A stretch of DNA of 64,000 nucleotides from CAWEQO01 sp963811225 (lineage in GTDB: Bacteria > Chloroflexota > Anaerolineae > Anaerolineales > Anaerolineaceae), in contig CAWEQO010000004.1 of the NCBI GenBank assembly GCA_963811225.1, positions 124,001-188,000 on the forward strand, in the 5' to 3' direction. The notes under the pieces are model-generated. The model was given only the letters and a program-made list of their open reading frames with translations, did no database searches and was not told the origin of the DNA. Of the stretch, positions 49,418-57,764 are shown in pieces; the stretch's first letter is position 1, and each line of letters begins with the position of its first letter. A program made the position numbers and the translations under genes.

Positions 49418-50104
49418 ATGAATACCTATACTCTACAAGATTGTCACACCGCCACCGGCACGGTAGTAGTGATCGATGTGATCCGCGCGTTCACCACCGC
49501 GGCCTACGCCCTCGACAACGGGGCCGAGCGCATCTTATTGGCCGGTGAAGTGGAACAGGCTTTCGCTCTGCGCGAGCGCTTTCCCGGTGCGCTGATCGTG
49601 GGTGAATTGGGGGGCATCCAGGTGGAAGGCTTTGATCTGTGGAACTCGCCGGCCGAGGTCAGCCGCATGGACTTGAGCGGCAAGACAGTCATCCAGCGCA
49701 CCTCGTCCGGCACCCAGGGCGCCATCCGCAGCACGGCGGCGGGAGCGCTGCTTGCCGCAAGCTTTGTGGTCGCTGAAGCCACCGTGCGCCTGATCCAACA
49801 GGCGGATGAGCCGCCGGTGGGCTTCGTCACCACCGGGGTCCGCCCCAGCAATGATGGCGACGAGGACGTGGCCATGGCGGAGTACCTCTCGGCCCGGTTG
49901 GAGGGCCAGCAGCCCGACCCCGAGCCATATCTTGCACGCGTGTCTTCGTTCAATCCGCGCCGGGTCTCGGACGACCCGGGCGTCATCGCTCGCTTCGAGG
50001 CGGACCTGGCGTTGTGCGCTCAGATCGACCGGTTCTCTTTTGGGCTGCAAGTGCAGCGCGAAGGTGATCTGGTGGTGCTGCGCGCGGTAGTTCCGCATGA
50101 GTGA
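49418..50104 (+). CDS. comB: 2-phosphosulfolactate phosphatase (ComB)
   Basis: A 228-residue ComB-family protein, which hydrolyses 2-phosphosulfolactate to sulfolactate. The motif VVVIDVIRAFTTAAYALDNGA near residue 17 contains the family DxxRAxTT, and GELGGIQVEGFDLWNSPAEV, QRTSSGTQGA and GVRPSNDGDEDVAMAEYLSARLEG follow. In methanogens it belongs to coenzyme M synthesis; in bacteria it appears in spore sulfolactate formation or without known pathway. comA and comC are absent here. ATG has no clear ribosome binding site. The rnhA ATG overlaps its 3' end by eight bases. Confidence 0.9.
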   Translation: MNTYTLQDCHTATGTVVVIDVIRAFTTAAYALDNGAERILLAGEVEQAFALRERFPGALIVGELGGIQVEGFDLWNSPAEVSRMDLSGKTVIQRTSSGTQGAIRSTAAGALLAASFVVAEATVRLIQQADEPPVGFVTTGVRPSNDGDEDVAMAEYLSARLEGQQPDPEPYLARVSSFNPRRVSDDPGVIARFEADLALCAQIDRFSFGLQVQREGDLVVLRAVVPHE

Positions 50105-50582
50105 GCCCATGCCGCACGTGATCATCTATACCGACGGCGCCTGCACCGGCAATCCAGGACCGGGCGGCTACGGCGCCGTTCTGATCCACGGCGAGCGCCG
50201 CAAGGAGCTTTCCGGGGGCTTCCGGCGCACCACCAACAACCGTATGGAGCTGATGGCGGCTATCGAAGGGCTGAGGGCGCTCAATCGTCCCGCCCAGGTG
50301 ACGCTCTACACCGATTCGCGCTACATGGCCGACGCCATCAACAAGGGCTGGGTCATCGGTTGGAAGTCGCGCGGCTGGCGCAAGAGCAACAAGCAGCCCG
50401 CCCTGAACGTGGATCTGTGGAAGCGGCTGCTGGAGCAGCTGGCCCGCCATCAGGTGACCATCGAATGGGTGGAGGGCCACGCAGGAGTCAAAGAGAACGA
50501 GCGCGCCGACCGGTTGTCGGTGGCGGCGGCGAAAGAGAAGAGTCTCCCTCCAGACACCGGCTACGAAGAGCAAACCGGGTAA
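50097..50582 (+). CDS. rnhA: Ribonuclease HI
   Basis: A 161-residue ribonuclease HI, cutting the RNA strand of RNA-DNA hybrids. The carboxylate residues are in IIYTDGACTGNPGPGGYGAVL (Asp), NNRMELMAAIEGL (Glu), LYTDSRYM (Asp) and GHAGVKENERADRLS (Asp). The basic handle WKSRGWRKSNKQPALN is present. Two candidate starts, ATG 50097 and ATG 50109, exist; the first overlaps comB. Confidence 0.96.
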   Translation: MSEPMPHVIIYTDGACTGNPGPGGYGAVLIHGERRKELSGGFRRTTNNRMELMAAIEGLRALNRPAQVTLYTDSRYMADAINKGWVIGWKSRGWRKSNKQPALNVDLWKRLLEQLARHQVTIEWVEGHAGVKENERADRLSVAAAKEKSLPPDTGYEEQTG

Positions 50583-50590
50583 AAACGTCA

Positions 50591-50641
50591 ACGTGAAGGC
50601 GCACAGATGCCAAGAGAAGGCGTCTGTGCGCCTTTACGTTA
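50591..50641. terminator. Convergent terminator, 18-bp stem
   Basis: AACGTGAAGGCGCACAGA pairs with TCTGTGCGCCTTTACGTT (one G-T) across a 15-base loop. It sits between rnhA and the convergent TIGR01906-type gene, overlapping the latter's stop. Confidence 0.85.
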
Positions 50642-51304
50642 AAAGCGATTGGATAACTTGCGACCGAAAATACCGAACAGCACTCCTGCCACCAGGGTAA
50701 ACCCGCCCACCAGGATGAAGGCGTCTGACCAGAAGCGCATGGGGAACAGGCGGATGAGGGTGTCGGAGGTATAGAAGATCCAGGTATTGCCCGTAAAGAA
50801 TATCCGGTGGAAGGCGGTGAAAAGCCCGGAAAAGTCGGTGGCGACCGAGATCAAGATGGCGACCACCAGCCCAACGGCCAGCCAGCCGCCAGTGGACAGC
50901 CCCAGCAGGTATTTGTGTAGCCACTTGCCACGCCAGGCCCACACACCGAGCACGATCAGTGCGCCCAGCAGCAGCCACCACCAGTCGAGCATGTGCTGCA
51001 CCAGCACCTTCACGTCATGCATATGGCTCAGTTCTCGGGCGTTATACAGCGGCGAGCCATCTGGGAAGGTGAGGTTGCCGAGGAAGTCGACGCCAGAATC
51101 GTTGAGCAGATAGTTGATCGACAGCTTGGCGTAGGTCAGGCGTTCGGCGTGGTTGAAGCCAAATTCGTCGGCCGGGAAGCCGGGCATCTGATACTCGATC
51201 TGTGGGTAGAGTGGGTTCATGACCAGGCGGATGGCGGTCATCATCAGGAACACAGGCAGGATTACGGCCACGAGGGCACGCAGGACAGAATAAACCTTAC
51301 TCAA
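50639..51304 (-). CDS. TIGR01906-family integral membrane protein
   Basis: A 221-residue protein with four membrane helices and a conserved extracytoplasmic region. Family hallmarks are AERLTYAKLSINYLLN near residue 53, ARELSHMHDVKVL near residue 87 and TDFSGLFTAFHRIFFTGNTWIFYTSDTLIRLFPMRFWSDAF near residue 157. The function of this DUF1461-like family is unknown. TTG start overlapping the previous gene's TGA by four bases shows coupling to the spermidine-synthase-like gene upstream. Confidence 0.85.
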   Translation of the reverse strand: MSKVYSVLRALVAVILPVFLMMTAIRLVMNPLYPQIEYQMPGFPADEFGFNHAERLTYAKLSINYLLNDSGVDFLGNLTFPDGSPLYNARELSHMHDVKVLVQHMLDWWWLLLGALIVLGVWAWRGKWLHKYLLGLSTGGWLAVGLVVAILISVATDFSGLFTAFHRIFFTGNTWIFYTSDTLIRLFPMRFWSDAFILVGGFTLVAGVLFGIFGRKLSNRF

Positions 51305-52854
51305 CGCATTCCCTCCATATCCCCTTCATATAAGAAACTGAGAACCATGCTGTTGGTGATCCATTCGACCGGAGCGACGTCGTCGGTGAAGACTTGCGCC
51401 GGGGGTGGAGCGGGCTGCAGGTTAGACACAGCGATCTGCATGGCCTCCAGCAGCAGCGGGTGCGTGCCGGGCTGAGAAGCCAGGCGCAGGTAATTGGCGG
51501 CCATGTCGGCGGCGTTGGTGGGCCTGCGCGTGGCGTAGACCATGGTGTTCAGCGTGCCGGGGATGTCCACCACGTACATGGAGGGGAACACCGCCCCGAT
51601 TGTGCTGCTGAGGGTGTCGATCAGGCGGCGATCGGAGGGGGCGCGACCGACGTTAATTACCATCACACCATCGTCGGCCAGCTTATCGTAGACAACCTGG
51701 AAGAACTCTTTGGTGGTCATCTGATAGGGGATGTAGGGTGGGCGGTAGGCGTCGACGCTGATGATCTGATAGCGGTAGGGGCTGTGCTCCAGACCCCAGC
51801 GCCCGTCCTGGATGATCACGTTCAGGTTGGGCATGTCCATGCCGAAGTACTTGCGGCCCACCTCAACGATCTTGGGATCGATCTCGTACCCGTCGATGGG
51901 GATGTCGCCGAAGACGGCGGTGGCCTGACGGGCGGTCGTCCCGGCGGCCAGCCCAACGATGGCCACACGCTTGACACCGGCAGGATCGAAGGGGGCCGGG
52001 TTGTAGAAGGGCGCGGCTACGACCATATCCCAAGAGCCCTGATAGATGAGGGAGTTGGGGTTGTAGATCGAGTGGATACCCTGGCCTTCGTTCAGGCGCA
52101 GCAGCGTGTAGCCATTCTGTTCCAAAACCTGAATGTAATTGTAGGCCGACTCGGTCTCGTAGACCATGCCTCGGGTGGACTTGTCCGTCCCTGGCAGGCC
52201 GATTACATACAGGACCGTGACGACCAGCGGCATCCAGGCGTAGGCCAGCGTCAACTTCCAGCCAGACGTGCGCAGCAGCCCGATCAGGGCGGTCAGCATC
52301 AGGATTGCGCTGACCACGATGAAGGTGCGGTAGGTGCCAATGGTTGGGATCAGGAGCAGCACCGGCAGGAAAGTGCCGGTAAAGGAGCCCAGGGTGGAGA
52401 TGGCATAGATGCGGCCCGAGACGCTGCCGATGTCGCGGCTGTCGTGCACGGCCAGGCGGATGGCGAAGGGCGAGGCGGTGCCAAGCAGGGTGATGGGTAC
52501 CGCCAGCAGGACCAGCACCGTGGTGAACGAGCCGAACAACACGCCCAGCTGGAGCTGGTCGAAGGCGTTGGCCGCCAGGCGCAGGATCGGGCGCGAGATG
52601 ACCGGCGCCAGGGCGGTTGTAATGGAGGCCCACAGCAGGATCTGGTAGAAGGTCTTGAAGTGCGGCGAGCGGTCGGCCCAGAAGCCGCCCAAGAAATAGC
52701 CCGCCGACAGGTAGATCAAGATCAGCCCGATGATGCTGGCCCACACCAGGTTGCTGGTGCCGAACACGTTGCCGAGTAGCCGGGAGGCCGCCATTTCGAC
52801 CGCCAGCGAGGTGAGCCCCGAGATAAAGACCGCGAGATAGAGGTATTTTCGCAT
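51301..52854 (-). CDS. Membrane protein with C-terminal spermidine-synthase-like methyltransferase fold
   Basis: A 517-residue fused protein. Residues 1 to about 215 form six or seven membrane helices resembling half an MFS transporter (LAVEMAASRLLGNVFGTSNLVWASIIGLILIYLSAGYFLGG). The rest is a spermidine synthase-like Rossmann domain: VAIVGLAAGTTARQATAVFG, IDGYEIDPKIVEVGRKYFGM, LNVIIQDGRWGLEHSPYRYQIISVDAYRPPYIPYQMTTKEFF. GLAAGTTAR takes the place of the GGGDG nucleotide motif, so substrate may be something other than decarboxylated SAM. Such fused MFS/spermidine synthase proteins are widespread in bacteria, with unclear roles. It is the first gene of a two-gene operon. Confidence 0.88.
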   Translation of the reverse strand: MRKYLYLAVFISGLTSLAVEMAASRLLGNVFGTSNLVWASIIGLILIYLSAGYFLGGFWADRSPHFKTFYQILLWASITTALAPVISRPILRLAANAFDQLQLGVLFGSFTTVLVLLAVPITLLGTASPFAIRLAVHDSRDIGSVSGRIYAISTLGSFTGTFLPVLLLIPTIGTYRTFIVVSAILMLTALIGLLRTSGWKLTLAYAWMPLVVTVLYVIGLPGTDKSTRGMVYETESAYNYIQVLEQNGYTLLRLNEGQGIHSIYNPNSLIYQGSWDMVVAAPFYNPAPFDPAGVKRVAIVGLAAGTTARQATAVFGDIPIDGYEIDPKIVEVGRKYFGMDMPNLNVIIQDGRWGLEHSPYRYQIISVDAYRPPYIPYQMTTKEFFQVVYDKLADDGVMVINVGRAPSDRRLIDTLSSTIGAVFPSMYVVDIPGTLNTMVYATRRPTNAADMAANYLRLASQPGTHPLLLEAMQIAVSNLQPAPPPAQVFTDDVAPVEWITNSMVLSFLYEGDMEGMR

Positions 52855-52907
52855 AGTGACTGGGATGGATTATACCCCATTGGAGGAAGGGGATGACGTA
52901 AAGTAAA

Positions 52908-52940
52908 AGATCCTGAGGATTTCAAAAATCCTCAGGATCT
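52908..52940. terminator. Hairpin downstream of the 43-residue small gene, 15-bp stem
   Basis: AGATCCTGAGGATTT pairs perfectly with its complement across a CAA loop, followed on the minus strand by TTTACTTT. It lies 39 bases beyond the small gene's stop. Confidence 0.75.
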
Positions 52941-52979
52941 GGGGGTGCAAAGCGGATTAGACGCTTTCCGTATTGGACT

Positions 52980-53111
52980 TTAGAACTGCGCCAGTCCAAC
53001 AACCGTGAATGTCAGGTTTGCAAGGAATGAGAGCGTCAGCGATGCAGTCAGGGTTAATGGGCCTGCCCCAAGATTTTTCATCGATTCCATATAGGTCTTC
53101 CATCGTTTCAT
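52980..53111 (-). CDS. 43-residue single-helix membrane protein, unknown
   Basis: A small frame on the minus strand: MKRWKTYMESMKNLGAGP, then a hydrophobic stretch LTLTASLTLSFLANLTFTVVGLA ending QF-stop. A short basic-amphipathic start followed by one membrane helix suggests an inner-membrane small protein. The ATG is preceded by AAAGGAGGAAACC, a near-perfect ribosome binding site, and a hairpin terminator follows. A longer overlapping frame (52957-53175) lacks a good start signal and is rejected. No homologue is known to me. Confidence 0.55.
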   Translation of the reverse strand: MKRWKTYMESMKNLGAGPLTLTASLTLSFLANLTFTVVGLAQF

Positions 53112-53381
53112 GGTTTCCTCCTTTACCAATACCTGGAATTCCCTCTGCGAGAGGTATTCCCTGGTTAAAAAACACGACGTTGATTATGCTGCCGTAACTG
53201 TGTTATTAAATCTATAGTCGTCTAAATCGATAAAAGGTTTCGCAATGGGAGATTAGAATTTTGACAGAAATTTCGCCCCCTGGGCAGGGCTTCGCCTGGG
53301 TGAAAAGATATTCTTTCCTCTCCACCCCCTGTTCTCTCCATTATAATGATCACAATCTTGAGATACAGGGAGGAGCAGCAC

Positions 53382-55004
53382 ATGAAACTCGTGACCGTGG
53401 CGGAGATGCGCGCAATAGAGAAGGAAGCCGACGCGAAGGGCGTCAGCTATGCCGAGATGATGGAGCAGGCCGGGCAGGGGATTGCCGGGATCGTGCAGTC
53501 ATTCGATTGGGACCTGGATGATGAGGACAATCAGACGGTGGTCGGGCTGGTGGGCTCGGGCAACAACGGCGGCGACACACTGGTGGCGCTGGCGGCGTTG
53601 GCGGAGGATGGCTGGCAGGCCAAGGCCTACCTGGCGAAGCCGCGCCCGGCGGACGATCCGCTGGTCAAGCGCCTGCTGGACAAGGGCGGCGAGGCGCTGC
53701 CGGCCGACGAGGATGCCAATTACAAGCTGCTGGACGCCTGGCTGCGCACGGCGCTGGTGCTGCTGGACGGCATCCTCGGTACGGGGATCCAGCTGCCGCT
53801 GCGGCCCGAGCTGGCCCGCCTGCTGCGGCACGTCTCGGACTTCACGTCCGAGATGTTCGTGATTGCGGTCGACTGCCCCTCCGGCGTGGACGCGGACACA
53901 GGCGAGATGGCGGATGAGACCATCCCCGCCGACATCACCGCCACGATGGAAGCGGTCAAGACCGGGCTGCTGCTCTTCCCGGCCTTCGAGCGGGTGGGGG
54001 TGCTGGAGGTGATCGACCTGGGCCTGCCGGACAATCTGAAGGCGGTCAAGGGCATCCGCCGGCGGGTGGTGACCGAGAACGAGGCCCTGTCGCACCTGCC
54101 AGAGCGGCCAATGAGCGGGCACAAGGGCACCTTCGGCACGGCCATGGTGGTGGCGGGCTCGCTGAACTTTACCGGGGCGGCTTATCTGGCCGGGAAGGCG
54201 GCTTACCGCATCGGCACAGGGCTGGTGCGCATCGGCGCTCCGAGCCCGCTGCATGCCGCCCTGGCCGGGCAGATTCCTGAGGCCACCTGGCTGCTCCTGC
54301 CGCATGAGATGGGCTCCCTTAGCGAGAAAGCCTGGGATGTGCTGCGTCGCAACTTGGAGGGGGCGGATGCGCTGCTGTTCGGGCCGGGGTTCGGGCAGGA
54401 AGAGTTTACCGCCGATTTCGTCAAGGCGCTGGTAACCAACAAACCAATGCGTTCCGCCCGTCCTGGAATCGGTTTCGTGTCTAGCGCGCCGGAGAAGCAG
54501 ACGGATAACGGCCCCCTGCCGCCGCTGGTGATCGATGCGGATGGGCTGAAGCTGCTGGCAAAGGTGGAGGAGTGGTGGAAACTCTTGCCGGGAATGGCCG
54601 TGCTGACCCCGCACCCGGGCGAGATGGGTGTGCTGACGGGTATGGAGGTGAAGGATATCCAGGCCGACCGATTGGCGGTGGCGCAGAAATACGCGCAGGA
54701 ATGGGGCCACGTGGTGGCGCTGAAGGGCGCAATGACCGTCATCGCCGCGCCAGATGGGCAGGCGGCGGTCATCCCGATGGCGACCACGGCCCTGGCAACC
54801 GCTGGAACGGGCGACGTGCTGGCAGGGATCATCGTTGGGCTGCGGGCGCAGGGGGTGCCGGCCTTCGAGGCGGCCATCAGCGGAGCGTGGATCCATGCAC
54901 AGGCGGGGCTGTGGGCAGCAGACGACACCGGCAGCGCTGCCTCAGTGATGGCCGGGGACGTGCTGGCGGCGATCCCAACGGTGCTGTGGGAGATCGGGTA
55001 TTGA
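53382..55004 (+). CDS. nnr: Bifunctional NAD(P)HX epimerase/dehydratase
   Basis: A 540-residue repair enzyme with two domains. The N-terminal YjeF_N epimerase (residues 1 to about 215) has VGLVGSGNNGGDTLVALAAL and VIAVDCPSGVDADTG. The C-terminal ADP/ATP-dependent dehydratase (about 225 to end) has SGHKGTFGTAMVVAGS, DALLFGPGFG, VIDADGLKLLA, VLTPHPGEMGVLTG and ATAGTGDVLAGIIVGL. Together they convert hydrated NADHX or NADPHX back to NAD(P)H. ATG at 53382 with CAGGGAGGAGCAGCAC upstream. Monocistronic, followed by a hairpin near 55041-55088. Confidence 0.95.
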   Translation: MKLVTVAEMRAIEKEADAKGVSYAEMMEQAGQGIAGIVQSFDWDLDDEDNQTVVGLVGSGNNGGDTLVALAALAEDGWQAKAYLAKPRPADDPLVKRLLDKGGEALPADEDANYKLLDAWLRTALVLLDGILGTGIQLPLRPELARLLRHVSDFTSEMFVIAVDCPSGVDADTGEMADETIPADITATMEAVKTGLLLFPAFERVGVLEVIDLGLPDNLKAVKGIRRRVVTENEALSHLPERPMSGHKGTFGTAMVVAGSLNFTGAAYLAGKAAYRIGTGLVRIGAPSPLHAALAGQIPEATWLLLPHEMGSLSEKAWDVLRRNLEGADALLFGPGFGQEEFTADFVKALVTNKPMRSARPGIGFVSSAPEKQTDNGPLPPLVIDADGLKLLAKVEEWWKLLPGMAVLTPHPGEMGVLTGMEVKDIQADRLAVAQKYAQEWGHVVALKGAMTVIAAPDGQAAVIPMATTALATAGTGDVLAGIIVGLRAQGVPAFEAAISGAWIHAQAGLWAADDTGSAASVMAGDVLAAIPTVLWEIGY

Positions 55005-55040
55005 TTTAGAGAACTGAGAACAGCTCCCAAGGGTTTTGTA

Positions 55041-55088
55041 AAGAACAGAGAGCAATCAGAACTTGAGTTTTGACTGCTCTCTGTTCTT
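55041..55088. terminator. Hairpin after nnr, 14-bp stem
   Basis: AAGAACAGAGAGCA pairs perfectly with TGCTCTCTGTTCTT across a 20-base loop; flanking GGGTTTTG and GCAAACCC extend it imperfectly. It may end nnr and isolate the convergent YtxH gene. Confidence 0.65.
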
Positions 55089-55192
55089 CGCAAACCCCAT
55101 GAGGGCTAATTTATAGAACTACTCCCTCCCCAATTGCAGCGCCGGGGAGGGACTGTTATCAAGATTTCTGTCTGCCAGGCTGCGTGAGCCGG

Positions 55193-55552
55193 TTAGACGG
55201 CCGGAGTTGTATCTTCCGGCGCTGCACCGGTCGATTCGCCCGGCTGCATCTTGCGGCGCTGCTCCTCCAGGATTACCTGGCCCTTGCGGGAGAGCTCATC
55301 GGCTCGTTCGCGGGTCATGCGAGCCAGGTCATCGAAGCGCGCGCGCGCCTCGGCGGCGGCGGCTTCGGCCTGGGCCAGGGCGTCATCGAGGTTCTCGGAG
55401 GCGCGATCCTTGATCTCAATCGCCTTATCCTTGAGCAAGGTGCGTGTGTCTTCGCCCGACTGAGGCGCCATCATCAAAGCAGCCAACGCTCCGGTGAGGC
55501 CCCCAACAATGAAACCAACAAGGAATGCGCTAAATTCATCACGTTCTGCCAT
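55193..55552 (-). CDS. YtxH domain-containing protein
   Basis: A 119-residue protein with one N-terminal membrane segment (FLVGFIVGGLTGALAALMMAP) carrying the YtxH glycine pattern and the following APQSGEDTR. After it comes a long alpha-helical, charged region (about 35-105) that should form a coiled coil, and a disordered acidic end. YtxH proteins are general-stress or envelope-associated in Firmicutes; the role is not known here. It is downstream of the frameshifted membrane gene at 55680 and probably in the same unit. Confidence 0.85.
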   Translation of the reverse strand: MAERDEFSAFLVGFIVGGLTGALAALMMAPQSGEDTRTLLKDKAIEIKDRASENLDDALAQAEAAAAEARARFDDLARMTRERADELSRKGQVILEEQRRKMQPGESTGAAPEDTTPAV

Positions 55553-55679
55553 CTTGTCCTCCTTAGGGTATATAGGTCCTGCCTCACTTGGAGACAGGCA
55601 AGTTGTAGTGCTCTACGTCCGTAACTGCTTCGGCAACGGTGCGCTCAGGATGAGAAAACACGCTGCAGCTGCAGACATT

Positions 55680-56169
55680 TTACTTCCTTGGCCGGATCAG
55701 GTCGATGAACCGTCTGGCCCCGGCGACATACGAATTCACCTTGATGACGGGTTGGACTGCATTATCGGAGATGAAGGCAACCGTTCCGCGTAAGGTGTTG
55801 ACTGTATCGCTGGTTGAGTCCAGGATCGGCTTGATTTCGTTTTGCAGCAGAATTCGTCAGAAGGGCGAGCTGTACGACCAGGATGACGAGCGCCGCCCCG
55901 ATGACCAGTGTTTCGAGCGCCATGAATATAATGAAAACATCACGGACTTTGGCGGTTGTAACCGGATCGGCACGAACGAGTAAAGCCGCCAGGACGAGCA
56001 AAATGAAAAGAACGACCACCGTCCCAATCACACTCCAGATGACTGCCTTGTTTGTGCCAGATTTCTGCTGATCACCCGATCCCTGGTCATTACTCGATGC
56101 CTGACTGGAACCGCCACCGTCCTGCGAGGACGGCGTCGTTACAGGTACATACTGTTTATTATCTTCCAT
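55680..56169 (-). pseudogene. Two-helix membrane protein, frameshifted by one base
   Basis: Read from ATG 56169 (MEDNKQYVPV) the protein has a Ser/Gly/Gln-rich N-terminus, a helix (VIWSVIGTVVVLFILLVLAALL) and a second helix (VFIIFMALETLVIGAALVILVVQLALL). The frame is then lost at the AATT run 55851-55854. In the next frame the sequence continues with LLQNEIKPILDSTSDTVNTLRGTVAFISDNAVQPVIK and stops at 55680 after LIRPRK. Removing one T restores a single protein of about 162 residues. Similar two-helix proteins beside YtxH genes are known to me from Anaerolineae. No name is assigned. Confidence 0.6.
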
Positions 56170-56395
56170 CATATAACCCCACAATTCTTGTTCTATCTGT
56201 TGATAGATGGCTGCCCCCTCTTACCATCTTCACAAACATCTATCAACCGCACATTTGCTTCGACAATCCGATTATACACTAACGTTCTCGAGAATTAAAG
56301 GAAAAATGAGAGAAAATTGGAGAAATTTGAAAAGAATAGTGGTTTTGGCGCGCCGCACCAATATTCCCGCTCTTTTGAACGCGAATTTATTGAAT

Positions 56396-56424
56396 TTGAA
56401 AGAATTTCGCAATCGTGTTAAAAT
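56396..56424 (+). promoter_or_regulatory. Sigma-70-type promoter
   Basis: TTGAAA (56396-56401), a 17-base spacer and TAAAAT (56419-56424), with transcription start expected near 56431 and the next ATG at 56444. This is the best -35/-10 pair seen in the window. Confidence 0.65.
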
Positions 56425-56443
56425 TAACCGTTTAGAGACGACG

Positions 56444-57040
56444 ATGGCTCGACTATTGCTATTTTCTCTTCTTTTCTGGTTTCCATTCTGGGGGACTGAT
56501 CACCTGCAGCAAGCCCCGAGGCTGGACACACCCCACGCCGGTCAGGCGCTGCAGGGGATGGTCGAAGTTACCGGCAGCACGGACCTGCCTGATTTTGAAT
56601 CTGCCGAGCTATCTTTTACTTACGACCGGGAACAGCCGGACACCTGGTTTTGGCTGGCGGATATGACCGAACCGGTCGGCAGCGGCTCGTTAGCCGGTTG
56701 GGATACGAATGAGCTGACCGACGGTAACTACCGGCTGCGGTTGGTGGTCGCCCGTGTGGACGGCTCGAGTGAGCAGGTTGATGTGCGTGGGCTGCGGGTG
56801 CGCAATACGACACCGGTCGAGACGGACACACCGAAGCCAACTCAAGCGGCAGTGCCGGCAACGGATGGCGCGCCTCCACAGACGCCGGGCGGCACGCTCG
56901 AACCGGCCGCAGTCCAGGAGACCGCTCAACCTGGGGTCGAGGCTCCGAGTGGGGTCCTTGGGGCGCTGAAATGGATCGGCTATGCGGTCCTGGCGCTGGG
57001 GCTGGCGTTCTTGCTGCGCTCGCTGTTCCAGCGCAGGTGA
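56444..57040 (+). CDS. Secreted/anchored protein with an Ig-like domain, unknown function
   Basis: A 198-residue protein. The signal peptide region (LLLFSLLFWFPFWG) is followed by a beta-rich domain with GQALQGMVEVTGSTDLPDFESAELSFTY, DTWFWLADMTEPVGSGSLAGWDTNELTDGNYRLRLVVARVDGS and VRGLRVRN. A Pro/Thr-rich linker (TDTPKPTQAAVPATDGAPPQTPGG) follows, then a C-terminal helix ending in basic residues (LLRSLFQRR), so the domain is held outside by a tail anchor. The W-x-x-L...LxxWDT...DGxYxLRL pattern resembles Ig-like modules found at the ends of penicillin-binding proteins and secreted proteins in Chloroflexota. Promoter at 56396-56424. The pth gene follows. Confidence 0.7.
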   Translation: MARLLLFSLLFWFPFWGTDHLQQAPRLDTPHAGQALQGMVEVTGSTDLPDFESAELSFTYDREQPDTWFWLADMTEPVGSGSLAGWDTNELTDGNYRLRLVVARVDGSSEQVDVRGLRVRNTTPVETDTPKPTQAAVPATDGAPPQTPGGTLEPAAVQETAQPGVEAPSGVLGALKWIGYAVLALGLAFLLRSLFQRR

Positions 57041-57128
57041 GTTGGATTTATTTGGATTTATCGCGGTTTTCGCTGTTTCGTTCACCGGCGGAGCCTATTT
57101 GTAAGGAAAGTGAACGAGTAGGTGTAAG

Positions 57129-57764
57129 TTGTTTGATTTCCTGAGCTCTCTCTCCAAGCCAGAGCCCAATCTAGACAAGCCCGCCTCCACGGTGCTGGTG
57201 GCAGGGCTGGGTAACCCGGGCCGCGAATACAGCGGCAACCGTCACAACGCCGGCTTCATGGTTGTCGACCAGCTGCGCGACGACCTGGGCGCGCGCCTGG
57301 GGCGCATGCAGTCCAAAGCGCTGACGGGGTCGGCGAACTACCACAACGTCAAAGTGGTGCTGGCCAAGCCGCAAACCTACATGAATCTCTCCGGCCAGGC
57401 GGTTGCGGCCTTGCTGCGGTTCTACAAGATCCCGCGCGAGCAGCTGCTGGTCATTCACGATGATCTTGACTTGCCGTTTGGCACGCTGCGACTGCGCCCG
57501 GGCGGCGGCCCCGGCGGGCAGAAGGGCGTCGGCTCGATTATTCAGCAGTTGGGCACGCAAGACTTTGCCCGGCTGCGGATAGGGATTGGACGCCCGCCCG
57601 GACGGATGAATCCGGCGGACTACGTGCTGCACGACTTCGCCAGGGACGAGCAGGAGTTCCTGCCGGCCGTCTTGAAGCAGGCTGCCGAGGCGGCGCGGGC
57701 ATGGATCACCGAGGGCTTGGATAGGGCGATGAATCAGTTCAACGGAGCGGTGCTGGATGAGTAA
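57129..57764 (+). CDS. pth: Peptidyl-tRNA hydrolase
   Basis: A 211-residue peptidyl-tRNA hydrolase, recycling tRNA from dropped-off peptides. GLGNPGREYSGNRHNAGF near residue 30 supplies the catalytic His, and PQTYMNLSGQAV, VIHDDLDLPFGTLRLRPGGGPGGQKGVGSIIQQLGT (Asp and the conserved G stretch), RLRIGIGRPPG and YVLHDF follow. About 20 extra N-terminal residues precede the core. Start is TTG with GGTG four bases upstream. It overlaps mfd by eight bases, the frequent pth-mfd pairing. Confidence 0.94.
   Translation: MFDFLSSLSKPEPNLDKPASTVLVAGLGNPGREYSGNRHNAGFMVVDQLRDDLGARLGRMQSKALTGSANYHNVKVVLAKPQTYMNLSGQAVAALLRFYKIPREQLLVIHDDLDLPFGTLRLRPGGGPGGQKGVGSIIQQLGTQDFARLRIGIGRPPGRMNPADYVLHDFARDEQEFLPAVLKQAAEAARAWITEGLDRAMNQFNGAVLDE

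Noticed and set aside
51394..52779. A 461-codon open frame antisense to the spermidine-synthase-like gene
   Set aside because: Low-complexity G/V/D/H-rich translation without motifs or ribosome binding site; the opposite strand has clear Rossmann and membrane features.
52957..53175. A 72-codon minus-strand frame overlapping the 43-residue gene
   Set aside because: Its start has no ribosome binding site and the translation (G/I/P-rich) has no structure; the shorter frame has the strong signal.
53499..54896. A 465-codon open frame antisense to nnr
   Set aside because: Translation rich in R, Q, H and P with no domain, fully inside a conserved enzyme on the other strand.
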